From positions 372,001 to 436,000 of the forward strand of contig NZ_VFOU01000002.1 of NCBI RefSeq assembly GCF_006716305.1: a DNA stretch of 64,000 nucleotides, read 5' to 3'. A program made the position numbers and the translations under genes. Under the pieces are notes generated by a model, which was not told where the DNA came from, did no database searches, and worked only from the letters and a program-made list of their open reading frames with translations. The DNA is from Enteractinococcus coprophilus. Lineage in GTDB: Bacteria; Actinomycetota; Actinomycetes; Actinomycetales; Micrococcaceae. Shown here in pieces: positions 8,322 through 17,668 of this stretch (position 1 is its first letter; the number at the start of each line of letters is the position of its first letter).

Positions 8322-9497
8322 ATGGGATTACCATATTCGAAATATCAAGACCGCATTGATGCGATACTCACCGAAGAGCTCCTCAACGACATCCGAGATC
8401 GAGCGGCCGGGTACGATGCGCACAACGAGTTTCCGCATGAAGATTTGGCAGCCCTCAAACAGTCCGGGTACCTAGCAGCCCTAACGCCCATTGAAGACGG
8501 GGGACTCGGGTGGGATTTTGCAACGGTAGTCGATGCCCAAAAGAAGCTTGCCGCTTATGCTCCCGCCACTGCGCTCGCGGTCAACATGCATCTGATCTGG
8601 TCCGGTGTCGCCTGGATCTTCCGCGCCCATGGCAACCACGACCTAGACTTCATCCTCAAAGAGGCAGCCGCCGGCGAGATTTACGCATTTGGTATTTCCG
8701 AGGCCGGCAACGACGCCGTCCTGTTCGACTCCGAAACGCTAGCAGAAGACCAATCTGACGGCTCGGTTCGATTCACCGGTACCAAAATCTTCACCACACT
8801 GTCTCCGGTTTGGACCCGCCTGGGGGTATTCGGTAAGAGCCCAGACGGCAGTGAGCTCATTTACGCGATCGTAGATCGAGAGGCCGGTAACACTGAATCG
8901 GATGGATCTCGCTGGGACATGTTGGGAATGCGGGCTACGCAGTCGTTTGTCACGAAACTCGACGGGGTCAGCGCGCCTGCCGATCGGGTTATTCGAAGGA
9001 TACCGACCGGACCGAACCAGGACCTTCTCACGTTTGCCATTTTCGCAGCGTTTTTGACATTCATCGCAGCGGTCTACGCCGGTATTGGTGACCGAGCAGT
9101 CCAAATAGCTGCCGAGAAGCTCCACACGCGTCGGTCAAAAGTACACGGCACCGCACTGTCGCAGGATCCGATCCTACGGTACAAACACGGCGAGGCGATC
9201 TTGCGCCAGATGACTCAGGATCAACAGCTGTCCGGGCTGGCAGAAGCCATCACCCAACTCGCCGAGTATGGGGACGAATGGTTCACTCGACTCGTGGCGA
9301 ACAAGATCTCCGCGGTTCGGGTGGCTAAGGCGCAAGTCGATTATGCTTTCGAAGCCTCAGGTGGCGCGGGGTATCACCGGACCGAAGAAATCGCGCGGCT
9401 TTACCGTGATGTTATGGCCGGGGTGTACCACCCGTCGAATGATGAGTCTGCCCACACGACGTTTGCAACGTTTGGTCTCGGTCCGCTGGAAGACTAG
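8322..9497 (+). CDS. acyl-CoA dehydrogenase family protein
   Basis: Flavoprotein of 391 residues with the acyl-CoA dehydrogenase fold. An alpha-helical N-terminal domain is followed by the FAD/substrate strand FGISEAGNDA, a beta-domain, and C-terminal helices with EASGGAGYHR and ARLYRDVMAG. The latter is typical of the FAD-contacting end of the family. The start follows GAAAGGACAC, a ribosome site repeated elsewhere in this genome. No dedicated electron-transfer partner is adjacent. The substrate may be an acyl-CoA or another amine/thioester-like substrate. The last bases overlap the convergent gene at 9494 by four bases. Confidence 0.87.
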   Translation: MGLPYSKYQDRIDAILTEELLNDIRDRAAGYDAHNEFPHEDLAALKQSGYLAALTPIEDGGLGWDFATVVDAQKKLAAYAPATALAVNMHLIWSGVAWIFRAHGNHDLDFILKEAAAGEIYAFGISEAGNDAVLFDSETLAEDQSDGSVRFTGTKIFTTLSPVWTRLGVFGKSPDGSELIYAIVDREAGNTESDGSRWDMLGMRATQSFVTKLDGVSAPADRVIRRIPTGPNQDLLTFAIFAAFLTFIAAVYAGIGDRAVQIAAEKLHTRRSKVHGTALSQDPILRYKHGEAILRQMTQDQQLSGLAEAITQLAEYGDEWFTRLVANKISAVRVAKAQVDYAFEASGGAGYHRTEEIARLYRDVMAGVYHPSNDESAHTTFATFGLGPLED

Positions 9498-9733
9498 ACG
9501 GCGACCAGGGTGGACTCGACTTTTATGGCCTTACGACGCAACCAGAAACGTCGAGTTCCACCCCGGTACAACAAGGTGCGCTGCAACTCCCAGTGGCCAT
9601 ACTCGGCGTGTTCGACCAACCGTTGACGTGCTTGAGCCAACGATTCACCGGGTGCAACCGTAATCACCAGGTACTCCCATGAATGTCTTCGGGTTAGAGA
9701 ATCAACACTGCTGATAATCGGTGTGTCTCGCAC
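9494..9733 (-). CDS. DUF5703 family small conserved protein
   Basis: A 79-residue protein resembling the actinobacterial DUF5703 family, with the core WEYLVITVAPGESLAQARQR and the later GHWELQRTLLYRGGTRRFWL. This looks like a small alpha/beta domain with a strongly basic C-terminus (RRFWLRRKAIK). No function is known for the family. It converges on the preceding acyl-CoA dehydrogenase with a four-base overlap. Confidence 0.75.
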   Translation of the reverse strand: MRDTPIISSVDSLTRRHSWEYLVITVAPGESLAQARQRLVEHAEYGHWELQRTLLYRGGTRRFWLRRKAIKVESTLVAV

Positions 9734-9903
9734 TCGGTGGCCCTCCTAGGTGGTCTAACGGCCGGTAAATCCAAAGAATTACACCTACTGTAGTCAGCTC
9801 GCCCCAAAATCGGAACGTATCGCCACAGCGGTTTCGCACCTGGCCGAGCACACAAATGAGCAAAGTGTAGTCACCTGCATCAATCCAAGCTAGCCTAGAG
9901 TTC

Positions 9904-10209
9904 ATGAGCACTGATCCCCGCGTTTCCCTTGAGGCCCTCACTTCAGCACTCCAAGAACATCTCGCCGCAGCCACCAATAAACGTGGTGATGATGACCCCG
10001 CGCTAGAACATGCATACTATGCGCTGGCCGATGCCTTCGAAGCCTATGAAGATACCCTCTATGAGGCAACCGGCGAAGTCACTCCGTTAGATATCTTCGA
10101 AGATGATGACGACGAAGATGATGACGAAGACGACTTCGAATCTTTCGATGATGACGAAGACGACTTCGACGAGATCGAGATCGATGGGGTAGATGAATCT
10201 GACGACTAA
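9904..10209 (+). CDS. small acidic conserved hypothetical protein
   Basis: A 101-residue protein in two parts. Residues 1-60 are a helical region with many Ala, Leu and Glu ([20 protein letters not shown]). Residues 66-101 are almost pure Asp/Glu with a few Phe and Ser. Similar proteins occur ahead of uppP in related Micrococcales and have sometimes been labelled as primase or primosomal proteins, without any domain to support it here. The polyacidic tail could mimic DNA or bind cations. Its function is unknown. Confidence 0.7.
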   Translation: MSTDPRVSLEALTSALQEHLAAATNKRGDDDPALEHAYYALADAFEAYEDTLYEATGEVTPLDIFEDDDDEDDDEDDFESFDDDEDDFDEIEIDGVDESDD

Positions 10210-10268
10210 CGCGCCTTACATGGCGTAGCGTCAAAAATTTCACGGCCGAGTGTCGTAGGGTTGACCAG

Positions 10269-11102
10269 GTGAACTGGATTGAAGCAATCATCCTTGGCCT
10301 GGTCCAAGGCCTAACGGAATTTCTGCCGATTTCTTCGTCGGCGCACCTGCGTGTTGTCGGCGAATTCTTGCCCGGTGCAGCGGATCCCGGGGCAGCCTTT
10401 ACCGCCATTACTCAAATTGGTACCGAACTTGCGGTCCTGTTGTACTTCTGGCGAGATATCACACATATCATCTCGCAGTGGTTCAAAGCCGTTTTCGGCA
10501 AAGTCCCGCATTCAGAGCCAGCGGTTCGTATGGGCTGGCTGATTATTGTCGGTTCAATTCCCATTGGTGTCCTCGGCCTATTGTTTGAAGACCGCATTGA
10601 TACGACCTTCCGGTCGCTGTGGATCGTTGCCACAATGCTGATCGTCTTCGGCGTGCTCCTAGCCATGGCCGATACTTGGGGTAAACAAATCAGACCCCTC
10701 ACACGGCTGAGCTGGCGTGATGGCATTCTGTATGGTCTCGCCCAAGCCTTGGCGCTCATACCGGGTGTGTCTCGTTCCGGTGGTACTATCACCATGGGTC
10801 TGGCCCTGGGTTACACCCGTGAAGCAGCTGCGCGCTATGCCTTTTTGTTGGCAGTTCCTGCTGTTTTTGCGTCCGGTTTCTATAAACTGGGGAAGTCCAT
10901 CGCAAGCCCCGATCCCGCAGCGCCTTATGGCATGGGTGAAACCATGGTTGCCACGCTCGTTGCCTTCCTGGTGGGCTACGCCGTCATTGCGTGGCTGATG
11001 CGATTTATTTCGAATAACTCGTTCAAAATCTTTGTATGGTACCGCATTTTACTGGGGGCAGCCCTCTACATTCTGCTGGGAATAGGAGTAATTAGCGCTT
11101 GA
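10269..11102 (+). CDS. uppP: undecaprenyl-diphosphatase UppP/BacA
   Basis: Integral membrane phosphatase of 277 residues that recycles C55/C50 polyprenyl diphosphate to the monophosphate carrier used for cell-wall building. The two family motifs are intact: the N-terminal [18 protein letters not shown] with its catalytic glutamates, and [14 protein letters not shown] with the Arg/Ser phosphate site. About seven hydrophobic segments fit the known topology. The start is GTG. Loss or overexpression of this family changes bacitracin sensitivity. uppS, which makes the substrate, is at 52.6-53.3 kb. Confidence 0.95.
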   Translation: MNWIEAIILGLVQGLTEFLPISSSAHLRVVGEFLPGAADPGAAFTAITQIGTELAVLLYFWRDITHIISQWFKAVFGKVPHSEPAVRMGWLIIVGSIPIGVLGLLFEDRIDTTFRSLWIVATMLIVFGVLLAMADTWGKQIRPLTRLSWRDGILYGLAQALALIPGVSRSGGTITMGLALGYTREAAARYAFLLAVPAVFASGFYKLGKSIASPDPAAPYGMGETMVATLVAFLVGYAVIAWLMRFISNNSFKIFVWYRILLGAALYILLGIGVISA

Positions 11103-11160
11103 CCCATCACAGTTGTTACCCTCATCGGATCAGACATTCGTAAGGAACTTGAGAGTTTTC

Positions 11161-12435
11161 ATGAAATCTTGGATCACGCCGTTCCCGGTGGCCCTACCAG
11201 CCCAGCAAGATAATTTGCATTTATTTGATACTGTCACCCAGGAAAAACAACGGGTCACGGTAACAGACGACCACGCCACTATGTATGTGTGTGGTATTAC
11301 CCCATATGATGCGACCCATCTGGGGCACGCTAACACCTACGTGGCGTTCGACTTGTTGTACCGTTACTGGCTTGCCGCCGGACACCGAGTTACCTACACC
11401 CAAAACGTTACCGACGTAGATGACCCGCTGTTTGAACGAGCGAATGAAATGGGCATTGATTATCGAGAACTCAGTGAAGACCAAACAAATCTCTTCCGCT
11501 CCGATATGCAGCACCTCAATGTGCTGTCACCATCCCATTATTTAAGCGTTTCAGAGACAGTCGACTGGGTTCGAACCATGGTTCGCGAAATGCTGGACGC
11601 CGGCGTCGCCTACACCGTTCCGGGTGACGCCAAGAACCCGGATGGAGATATCTACTTCTCAATTGAAGCGGCCGAAGACCACACAGATTGGCGACTTGGT
11701 TCCGTGGGGACGCACAGTCTAGAAGAAATGATCGAGTTCTTCCCCGAGCGTGGCGGCGATCCACAGCGCGCCGGTAAGCGCAACCCGCTGGATCCACTTG
11801 TTTGGTCAGCTCGTCGAGAAGGCGAACCGTACTGGCACGACGACGTCCTAGGCGATGGTCGTCCCGGCTGGCATGTCGAATGCTCAGCGATCGCGTATCA
11901 TACGCTACCAGCGCCATTTACTGTGCAGGGTGGCGGCTCAGATCTACGCTTCCCACACCACGAATTTTCAGCAGCCCATACCACTGCAGTGACCCACCAG
12001 CCAATGGCCGAATACTTTGTGCATTCCGGCATGGTGGGGCTCGACGGGGTCAAAATGTCCAAGTCGCTGGGCAACCTCGAGCTCGTGTCAAATCTCGTAT
12101 CGCGGGTAGAATCACCCATGGCAATCCGCGCCTTGCTGCTGTCGAATCACTATCGCAGCGACTGGTCTTATAGCCATGAAAAACTCGGCGAGGCTACCAA
12201 GCGCTTCCAAACGTGGCGCAGCGCCCTAGCATGTGAGCAAGCCGGTGACGCCGAGACCGTACTCAAGGACATCTTTGCGGCCCTCTCCGACGACCTCGAC
12301 GCGCCTCGGGCTCTCGACGCCGTCGACCAGTGGGCTCAAGAAAGCATCGCGCGGGGAATCCCACGTGCCAGCGACCTACCGTCGATCACAATAGCCGTGG
12401 TTCTTGACGCCCTGCTGGGCATCAAGCTCTACTAA
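11161..12435 (+). CDS. mshC: cysteine--GlcN-inositol ligase MshC (mycothiol)
   Basis: ATP-dependent ligase of 424 residues that joins L-cysteine to GlcN-Ins in mycothiol synthesis. It is a cysteinyl-tRNA synthetase paralogue: YVCGITPYDATHLGHA carries the zinc cysteine and the HIGH-like HLGH, HVECSAIAYH a further zinc ligand, and KMSKSLGN the ATP loop. It lacks the tRNA-binding extension, which fits the MshC length. The ATG at 11161 gives the standard MKSW start and is preferred over the 16-residue longer frame. It ends eight bases before the convergent PAC2 gene. Confidence 0.95.
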   Translation: MKSWITPFPVALPAQQDNLHLFDTVTQEKQRVTVTDDHATMYVCGITPYDATHLGHANTYVAFDLLYRYWLAAGHRVTYTQNVTDVDDPLFERANEMGIDYRELSEDQTNLFRSDMQHLNVLSPSHYLSVSETVDWVRTMVREMLDAGVAYTVPGDAKNPDGDIYFSIEAAEDHTDWRLGSVGTHSLEEMIEFFPERGGDPQRAGKRNPLDPLVWSARREGEPYWHDDVLGDGRPGWHVECSAIAYHTLPAPFTVQGGGSDLRFPHHEFSAAHTTAVTHQPMAEYFVHSGMVGLDGVKMSKSLGNLELVSNLVSRVESPMAIRALLLSNHYRSDWSYSHEKLGEATKRFQTWRSALACEQAGDAETVLKDIFAALSDDLDAPRALDAVDQWAQESIARGIPRASDLPSITIAVVLDALLGIKLY

Positions 12436-12442
12436 TTCGTTT

Positions 12443-13390
12443 TTAGCGCGTTCCGCCACCTTGAGTGGCGGAACCGCCGTCATCTTCGTCACGGCGCTTG
12501 AGATAACGTTCAAATTCTCTGGCGATCTGCTCCCCGGAGGCCTCCGGTAGTTGTTCGGTGTCCCGAGCTTCTTCTAGCTGTTGGATATACGCTGCGACAT
12601 CTGGATCCTCTGCTGCCAGCTCGTCAACTCCGCGCTCCCATGCTGCTGCCTCATCTGCTAGCGACTTGAGATTTAGCCGCAACCCCAGCAGCTCTTCGAG
12701 CTCTTTGGTAAGCGCGAGTTGGGCTTTGGGCGATGGTGATTGGGCCACGTAGTGGGGGACGGCTACCCACGTTGCAATCGTAGGCCAGCCCCGATTCGCG
12801 GCCTCATCACTTAGCACCCCAGTAATCCCGGTCGGTCCTTCGTAGGTTGGAGTGATAAACCCATCGAGGGTGTCACGCAGCGACGTTGAGGCGCTGGATT
12901 TACTGGGAGACAGCGGACGAGAGTGCGGCACGTCAGCTAATAATGCACCGGTGACGATGACCGCATCGATATCCCACCGTTCTGCAGCGTCTAAAATCTC
13001 TTTGACAAAGTGACGCCATCGCAGACTCGGCTCGGTACCCAGCACAAAGTACAGCTCAGGTTGATCAGGGTGTGTGAGTCCGGCAAGCGCATGGAACACT
13101 CGAGTTCGAGGCCAATCCAGCTGCCCAGTCCCATCCGCATTTCGTGTCACGACTGGCCGCGTGACCTGATAGTCGTAGTATTCATCCTGATTCAGCTCGG
13201 TCAATAGATCAGCATTGGTTTGCCGGGCGATCTCTTCGACCGTATCGCTCGCCGCGTCCCCGGCATCAGACCAGCCTTCAAAAGCTGCAACCATGATGCG
13301 CGCAGGGCGAGCAGTGCGACCGGCCAACGCGGGGGTGTGCTGTGTCAACCAGCCCAAAAAGCTCTGGTCGTTACCAGAAAATTCAGACAT
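12443..13390 (-). CDS. PAC2 family protein
   Basis: A 315-residue protein of the PAC2 (proteasome assembly chaperone 2-like) family. The N-terminus has the typical AFEGWSDAGDAAS, and the core continues with VARRs of the family such as FVLGTEPSLRW and VIVTGALLADVPHSRP. The tail is acidic and charged. PAC2 homologues beside mshC are common in actinobacteria. A link to the proteasome genes further along is tempting, but the bacterial family has no proven role. The ATG at 13390 is used; an in-frame ATG three codons upstream is possible. Confidence 0.82.
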   Translation of the reverse strand: MSEFSGNDQSFLGWLTQHTPALAGRTARPARIMVAAFEGWSDAGDAASDTVEEIARQTNADLLTELNQDEYYDYQVTRPVVTRNADGTGQLDWPRTRVFHALAGLTHPDQPELYFVLGTEPSLRWRHFVKEILDAAERWDIDAVIVTGALLADVPHSRPLSPSKSSASTSLRDTLDGFITPTYEGPTGITGVLSDEAANRGWPTIATWVAVPHYVAQSPSPKAQLALTKELEELLGLRLNLKSLADEAAAWERGVDELAAEDPDVAAYIQQLEEARDTEQLPEASGEQIAREFERYLKRRDEDDGGSATQGGGTR

Positions 13391-13602
13391 ACAATCCATT
13401 CGATATGTTCACAAAAACTCTTGGTACCAGCTTAGCTAACAGAACTACCCGGTGATACAGCTACGCCATGGTGACTACGGTTCATTGTCACGCCGTCGGC
13501 GCAAAGCGTTTTCACTGCAACGACTTTGGCTTGCCCCGAGACAAAGTGTGGCAGAGTTTAACAAACACTGTTGTCAATGACTGCAAGAACGGACCATCGG
13601 GC

Positions 13603-14769
13603 ATGCTTTCCAAAAAAGGCCTCAAGATCGCCGCGGTCGCAGGTGTGCCGATTTATGTTAGTTGGACCTGGTGGTTTTTCGCCGCGCTGATCGTGGTAAT
13701 TTTTCGACCCACATTTGCTCAGGCGCTGCCAGATGCCAGCGTTGAATGGACCTGGGCGGTTGCGGTATGTTTTGCGCTGATTATGTTCGGCACGGTCCTG
13801 TTGCATGAACTTGCCCACGCGCTTGCGGCCCTATCTTTTCGATGGCAGGTCAATGAGATCACCCTGAATTTCTGGGGTGGAGTCACGGTATATGAACACT
13901 CGGCGCGAGGCAGGACGCAAACACCGCTTCGGTCGTTATTCGTGGCTATTGTTGGACCCGTTTCTAACTTGTTGATCGCCGGAGCTGCCTGGGCTGTGGT
14001 GCAGATTCTGGAGGATCCTTCGGACACGACCCAAGTACTGCTCAGCGTCACGGTGTGGACCAACCTCTTAATTGGGGTGTTCAACCTATTACCGGGTCTC
14101 CCGTTAGACGGTGGGCGGGTGGTCGAATCTGCGGTGTGGGCGAGAACCGGATCTCGTGCACGTGGCATGCGTGCTGCCGGCTGGTCTGGGCGGATTATCG
14201 TCGGGCTGTTGGTTTTGGGCGGCATCGTCGTGCCATGGGCCCAAACCGGTGACGTGTCAATTTTCGGGATGCTTATCGTCATCATGGTCGCCACCATGCT
14301 GTGGCAAGCCGCTTCCGCGACGATCCGGGCGGCCAGAATGCAGCTGCTGGCCGAGCAAATGCGCATCACGGATCTGATGACGCCCGTCCAGACCATCTTG
14401 GCCGATAGCAACATCTCCCAACTGGTGCCATTACTGACCGGAACTCGGCCCGGGTTTGAATACCAGCAGCTCCCGGTTGCGGTGCTGGACGTCGATCAGA
14501 CGACCGGGCATGAGGTCCTGGTGGGTTTGATCGACTATGCTGCGCTAGGTACTGTGCCACGAGCTGCATGGGATCTCCCGGTGAGCACGGTGTCGCGTGC
14601 GGTAAATCCCCAGGCCCAAATTCAGGCGACAGCGACCGTAGAACACTTATTCACCACGATCATGGCACACCCCAACGATCTGATCGCGGTCGTCGACACC
14701 ACGGACACACCTCATCGCATCGTCGGCATCATCAACCCAGAGACGCTTGCTGGCCGGCTCCATGTCTAA
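13603..14769 (+). CDS. site-2 protease (M50) with C-terminal CBS domains
   Basis: Intramembrane zinc metalloprotease of 388 residues. HELAHA at residues 68-73 gives the HExxH zinc site, and the third ligand lies in LPLDGGRVV (Asp169). About six hydrophobic segments precede a soluble C-terminus, from about residue 245, with a pair of CBS-like repeats starting RITDLMTPVQTIL. This is the Rv2625c/SpoIVFB-type architecture, which usually cleaves membrane-bound regulators; the substrate is unknown. The ATG at 13603 is chosen because the upstream frame (from 13468) encodes a Cys/His-rich leader unlike the family. trmI follows 24 bases later. Confidence 0.85.
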   Translation: MLSKKGLKIAAVAGVPIYVSWTWWFFAALIVVIFRPTFAQALPDASVEWTWAVAVCFALIMFGTVLLHELAHALAALSFRWQVNEITLNFWGGVTVYEHSARGRTQTPLRSLFVAIVGPVSNLLIAGAAWAVVQILEDPSDTTQVLLSVTVWTNLLIGVFNLLPGLPLDGGRVVESAVWARTGSRARGMRAAGWSGRIIVGLLVLGGIVVPWAQTGDVSIFGMLIVIMVATMLWQAASATIRAARMQLLAEQMRITDLMTPVQTILADSNISQLVPLLTGTRPGFEYQQLPVAVLDVDQTTGHEVLVGLIDYAALGTVPRAAWDLPVSTVSRAVNPQAQIQATATVEHLFTTIMAHPNDLIAVVDTTDTPHRIVGIINPETLAGRLHV

Positions 14770-14793
14770 TCAGTTTTTCGAAAGGACTGTTGA

Positions 14794-15873
14794 ATGACCC
14801 CTACGGGTGACAACCACATACCGGTCGGTGCACGGACACGCCGCGGCCCGCTGCGAGCCGGTGAGCGTGTACAGCTGACCGACGAGCGTGGCAAGCTCAA
14901 CACGATCACCCTGTTGGCGGGTGAAGAGTTCCACACCCAACACGGGGTGTTGCGCCATGACGATATCATTGGCGGCCCCGAGGGTGTGGTGATCGAAAAT
15001 ACCCACGGTTTTGAATATCAGGTGCTGCGCCCCCTGATCTCGGATTACGTGTTGTCGATGCCGCGCGGAGCCACGGTCATTTACCCCAAGGACACGGGCC
15101 AAATAATTCATCTGGCCGACATCTTCCCCGGCGCCCGCGTTCTGGAAGCTGGGGTCGGTTCTGGAGGATTGTCCATCGCCCTGCTGCGGGCGGTCGGGGA
15201 TCACGGCAAAGTGTTTTCTTATGAACGTCGAGCCGATTTCGCCGAGATAGCCGAAGCCAACGTGACCACATTTTTTGGCCAACGCCATCCTGCATTCAGT
15301 ATCACCCTGGGAGATGTGCAAGAAGAAGCATTGGTAGACCATGAGCCCGGCAGCATCGATCGAGTGGTCTTTGACATGCTGGCCCCGTGGGAGGCCGTCG
15401 ATACGGTGGCAACCCTTTTAGCACCCGGGGGAGTGTGGCTCAACTACGTCGCCACGGCTACCCAATTGTCGCGCATTCATGAAGCCATCCGTGACGATGG
15501 CCGGTTTACTGCTGCTGAAGCCTCTGAGACCATGCTGCGCGGCTGGCACCTCGATGGGCTAGCAGTTCGGCCGCAGCACCGCATGGTTGGTCACACCGGA
15601 TTTCTGATCATGGCGCGTCGTCTTGCGTTGGGTCAAGAGGGTTTGGAGCTGCGTCGACGGATCAAAACGTTCCAGCAAGAAGACATGGACATTTGGACTC
15701 CCGAGGATGAAACCCAATGGCGTGCAGAACAACATGGTCATCGCGAGCCGACCATCAAGCGTGCCAAAAAAGCGGTCCGGCAGTCCAAGGCACAAGCCCA
15801 ACGAGCTGTCGAGTCTTTAGAAGGTGCCGTGGCGCAGGAAAATTCGCCATCAGACGATGAGCAGCCGGCATAA
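14794..15873 (+). CDS. trmI: tRNA (adenine-58-N1)-methyltransferase TrmI
   Basis: SAM-dependent enzyme of 359 residues that makes m1A58 in the T-loop of tRNAs. An N-terminal beta-barrel domain (RRGPLRAGERVQLTD, about 10-75) is followed by a Rossmann methyltransferase domain with SAM motif I LEAGVGSGGLSIALL at about 117 and motif IV DMLAPWEA. The C-terminus carries a lysine-rich extension. trmI directly upstream of the proteasomal ATPase is a conserved actinobacterial arrangement (Rv2118c-mpa). A small 6-bp hairpin at 15877-15891 separates the two genes. Confidence 0.94.
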   Translation: MTPTGDNHIPVGARTRRGPLRAGERVQLTDERGKLNTITLLAGEEFHTQHGVLRHDDIIGGPEGVVIENTHGFEYQVLRPLISDYVLSMPRGATVIYPKDTGQIIHLADIFPGARVLEAGVGSGGLSIALLRAVGDHGKVFSYERRADFAEIAEANVTTFFGQRHPAFSITLGDVQEEALVDHEPGSIDRVVFDMLAPWEAVDTVATLLAPGGVWLNYVATATQLSRIHEAIRDDGRFTAAEASETMLRGWHLDGLAVRPQHRMVGHTGFLIMARRLALGQEGLELRRRIKTFQQEDMDIWTPEDETQWRAEQHGHREPTIKRAKKAVRQSKAQAQRAVESLEGAVAQENSPSDDEQPA

Positions 15874-15876
15874 CCT

Positions 15877-15891
15877 CACCGCCAAGCGGTG
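15877..15891 (+). terminator. weak hairpin between trmI and arc
   Basis: CACCGC-CAA-GCGGTG forms a short 6-bp stem four bases after the trmI stop. It has no T-run, so it is at most a partial terminator or processing site before the proteasome genes. Confidence 0.3.
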
Positions 15892-15947
15892 GAAGCCACG
15901 TAGACTAGGATCACATTCGAGCCCAACCTATTGGAGGTAGTGTTAGC

Positions 15948-17663
15948 TTGGCCGACAACACGCCGATCGAAGCTCCCCAGGAACCAGTCTCTGCCCAAGT
16001 GCACAACGACTTGCAACATAGATACGATTCGACGCGACGTCGACTGGCGACCTTGGTGGAAAATAATCGGCAACTACGTGCCGATCTTGACGCCGCTGCC
16101 CGAAATAATCGGCGCATGGTTGATATTTTGAACCTCACGCGCGAAGAGATCACCTCGCTCAAAGATTCCATTGCCGACAACGCTCAACCACCGTTCAGCT
16201 TTGGCACTGTACTTGAGGTACATGCGGGCAGGGAACACGATCCTGAGGTTGAACTGCCAGCGGTTGCCCGCCCAAGTGCTGACATTTTGTATTCGGGTCG
16301 TAAAATGCGAACGCATATTTCCCCGTTACTCACTCCGACCTCGGTGACCCCCGGCAGTGAAGTGCTCTTGGATGAGGGGCTATCCATAGTGGCGGTGCTG
16401 GGTACCAGCCCCACCGGCGAAACAGGCCGCGTCAAAGAAGTCCTTGAAGATCATCGATTGGTCATCGTTGGTCGCAGCGACGATGAACACGTGGTCAAAC
16501 GTGCCGGAGAGCTCAAAGACCAGCGAATCCGCATCGGTGATGCCGTGTTGGTAGATTACCGTTCCGGCTACGCCACCCAGGTACTGGATATTTCCGATGT
16601 GCAGGATGTCATGCTGGAAGAAGTCCCGGATGCGACGTTCGATGACATCGGTGGGCTTGGCAAACAGATTGAACAGATCCGTGATTCAGTCGAATTGCCG
16701 TTTCTGTATCCTGAGCTCTACCAAGAACACCATCTGCAACCACCCAAGGGCATTTTATTATACGGCCCGCCCGGCACGGGGAAAACCCTGATCGCCAAGG
16801 CCGTCGCGCAGTCACTTGCAGAACGTGCCGACGGGGTGGATCACTCCTACTTTTTGAATATCAAGGGCCCTGAGCTGCTGAATAAGTACGTGGGGGAGAC
16901 TGAACGGCATATTCGTACGATCTTCTCGCGTGCTCGTGAGAAGGCCTCGGACGGGTACCCGGTTGTCATCTTCTTCGATGAGATGGAATCCTTATTCCGC
17001 ACTCGCGGCAGTGGCACCTCCTCGGATGTCGAGACCACCATCGTGCCGCAGCTGCTGGCCGAAATTGACGGCGTTGAAGCCCTACAAAATGTGATTGTGA
17101 TCGGTGCATCAAACCGGGAAGACATGATCGACCCGGCTATCCTGCGCCCCGGACGACTGGATGTCAAAATCCGTGTCGATCGACCAGATGCTCACGGCGC
17201 ACGGGAAATCTTCCGGATATACTTACGCACCGATGTGCCAATTCATCCTGAAGAAATCGTGTCGCACGGTCAGGTGGTTACCGCCATCGACCACATGATC
17301 GAAGAATCCGTCGAGGCTCTCTACGCCCGCAACTCGACTAATGAGTTTGTCGAGGTGACCTACCTGGACGGCTCCACCGAGATCTTATACTTTGCCGATT
17401 TCGTCTCCGGGGCGACCATCGCCAATATTGTCGACCGTGCCAAGCGCCTAGCCATCAAGGACTATCTCAGTGCCGCACAGACCGACCACCACGCCTCCAA
17501 GGGCATCCGAACCGGGCACCTGGTCCAGGCCATTCGAGAAGAAAAAGCGCAACAGCTAGACCTTCCGGACACTTCGGCCCCACAGCAATGGTTGCGACTC
17601 GCCGGACATCGCGGTGCTCAGGCCGCATCACTGCGAGTACTGCAGAGCGGACAGGATCGATAA
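15948..17663 (+). CDS. arc: proteasome-associated AAA ATPase ARC/Mpa
   Basis: Hexameric ring ATPase of 571 residues that recognises pupylated proteins, unfolds them and feeds them into the 20S proteasome. Order: N-terminal coiled coil (about 18-80) that binds Pup, tandem OB domains (about 85-235), and an AAA domain with Walker A GPPGTGKT (about 273), Walker B VIFFDEME and the sensor GASNRE. The start is TTG behind GGAGGTAG. Oddity: the protein ends SGQDR, whereas mycobacterial Mpa ends with a GQYL tail that docks into the proteasome alpha ring. dop begins five bases after the stop. Confidence 0.95.
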   Translation: MADNTPIEAPQEPVSAQVHNDLQHRYDSTRRRLATLVENNRQLRADLDAAARNNRRMVDILNLTREEITSLKDSIADNAQPPFSFGTVLEVHAGREHDPEVELPAVARPSADILYSGRKMRTHISPLLTPTSVTPGSEVLLDEGLSIVAVLGTSPTGETGRVKEVLEDHRLVIVGRSDDEHVVKRAGELKDQRIRIGDAVLVDYRSGYATQVLDISDVQDVMLEEVPDATFDDIGGLGKQIEQIRDSVELPFLYPELYQEHHLQPPKGILLYGPPGTGKTLIAKAVAQSLAERADGVDHSYFLNIKGPELLNKYVGETERHIRTIFSRAREKASDGYPVVIFFDEMESLFRTRGSGTSSDVETTIVPQLLAEIDGVEALQNVIVIGASNREDMIDPAILRPGRLDVKIRVDRPDAHGAREIFRIYLRTDVPIHPEEIVSHGQVVTAIDHMIEESVEALYARNSTNEFVEVTYLDGSTEILYFADFVSGATIANIVDRAKRLAIKDYLSAAQTDHHASKGIRTGHLVQAIREEKAQQLDLPDTSAPQQWLRLAGHRGAQAASLRVLQSGQDR

Positions 17664-17668
17664 CTCAC

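Noticed and set aside
12451-12473. Perfect 9-bp hairpin (TTCCGCCAC, loop of 5, GTGGCGGAA) near the mshC/PAC2 junction, considered as a terminator
   Set aside because: It lies inside the last codons of the PAC2 gene, and the only T-run is on the wrong side for the plus strand. Weak as a terminator for either gene.
13468-13602. A 45-residue N-terminal extension of the site-2 protease
   Set aside because: It has several Cys/His and no similarity to the family, and lies where the divergent promoter with the PAC2 gene should be. The ATG at 13603 begins the first conserved segment.
17588-17668. A longer start for dop inside the end of arc
   Set aside because: The added residues are Arg/Ser/Thr-rich, overlap the arc coding frame and are not like any Dop N-terminus. 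The GTG at 17669 fits.
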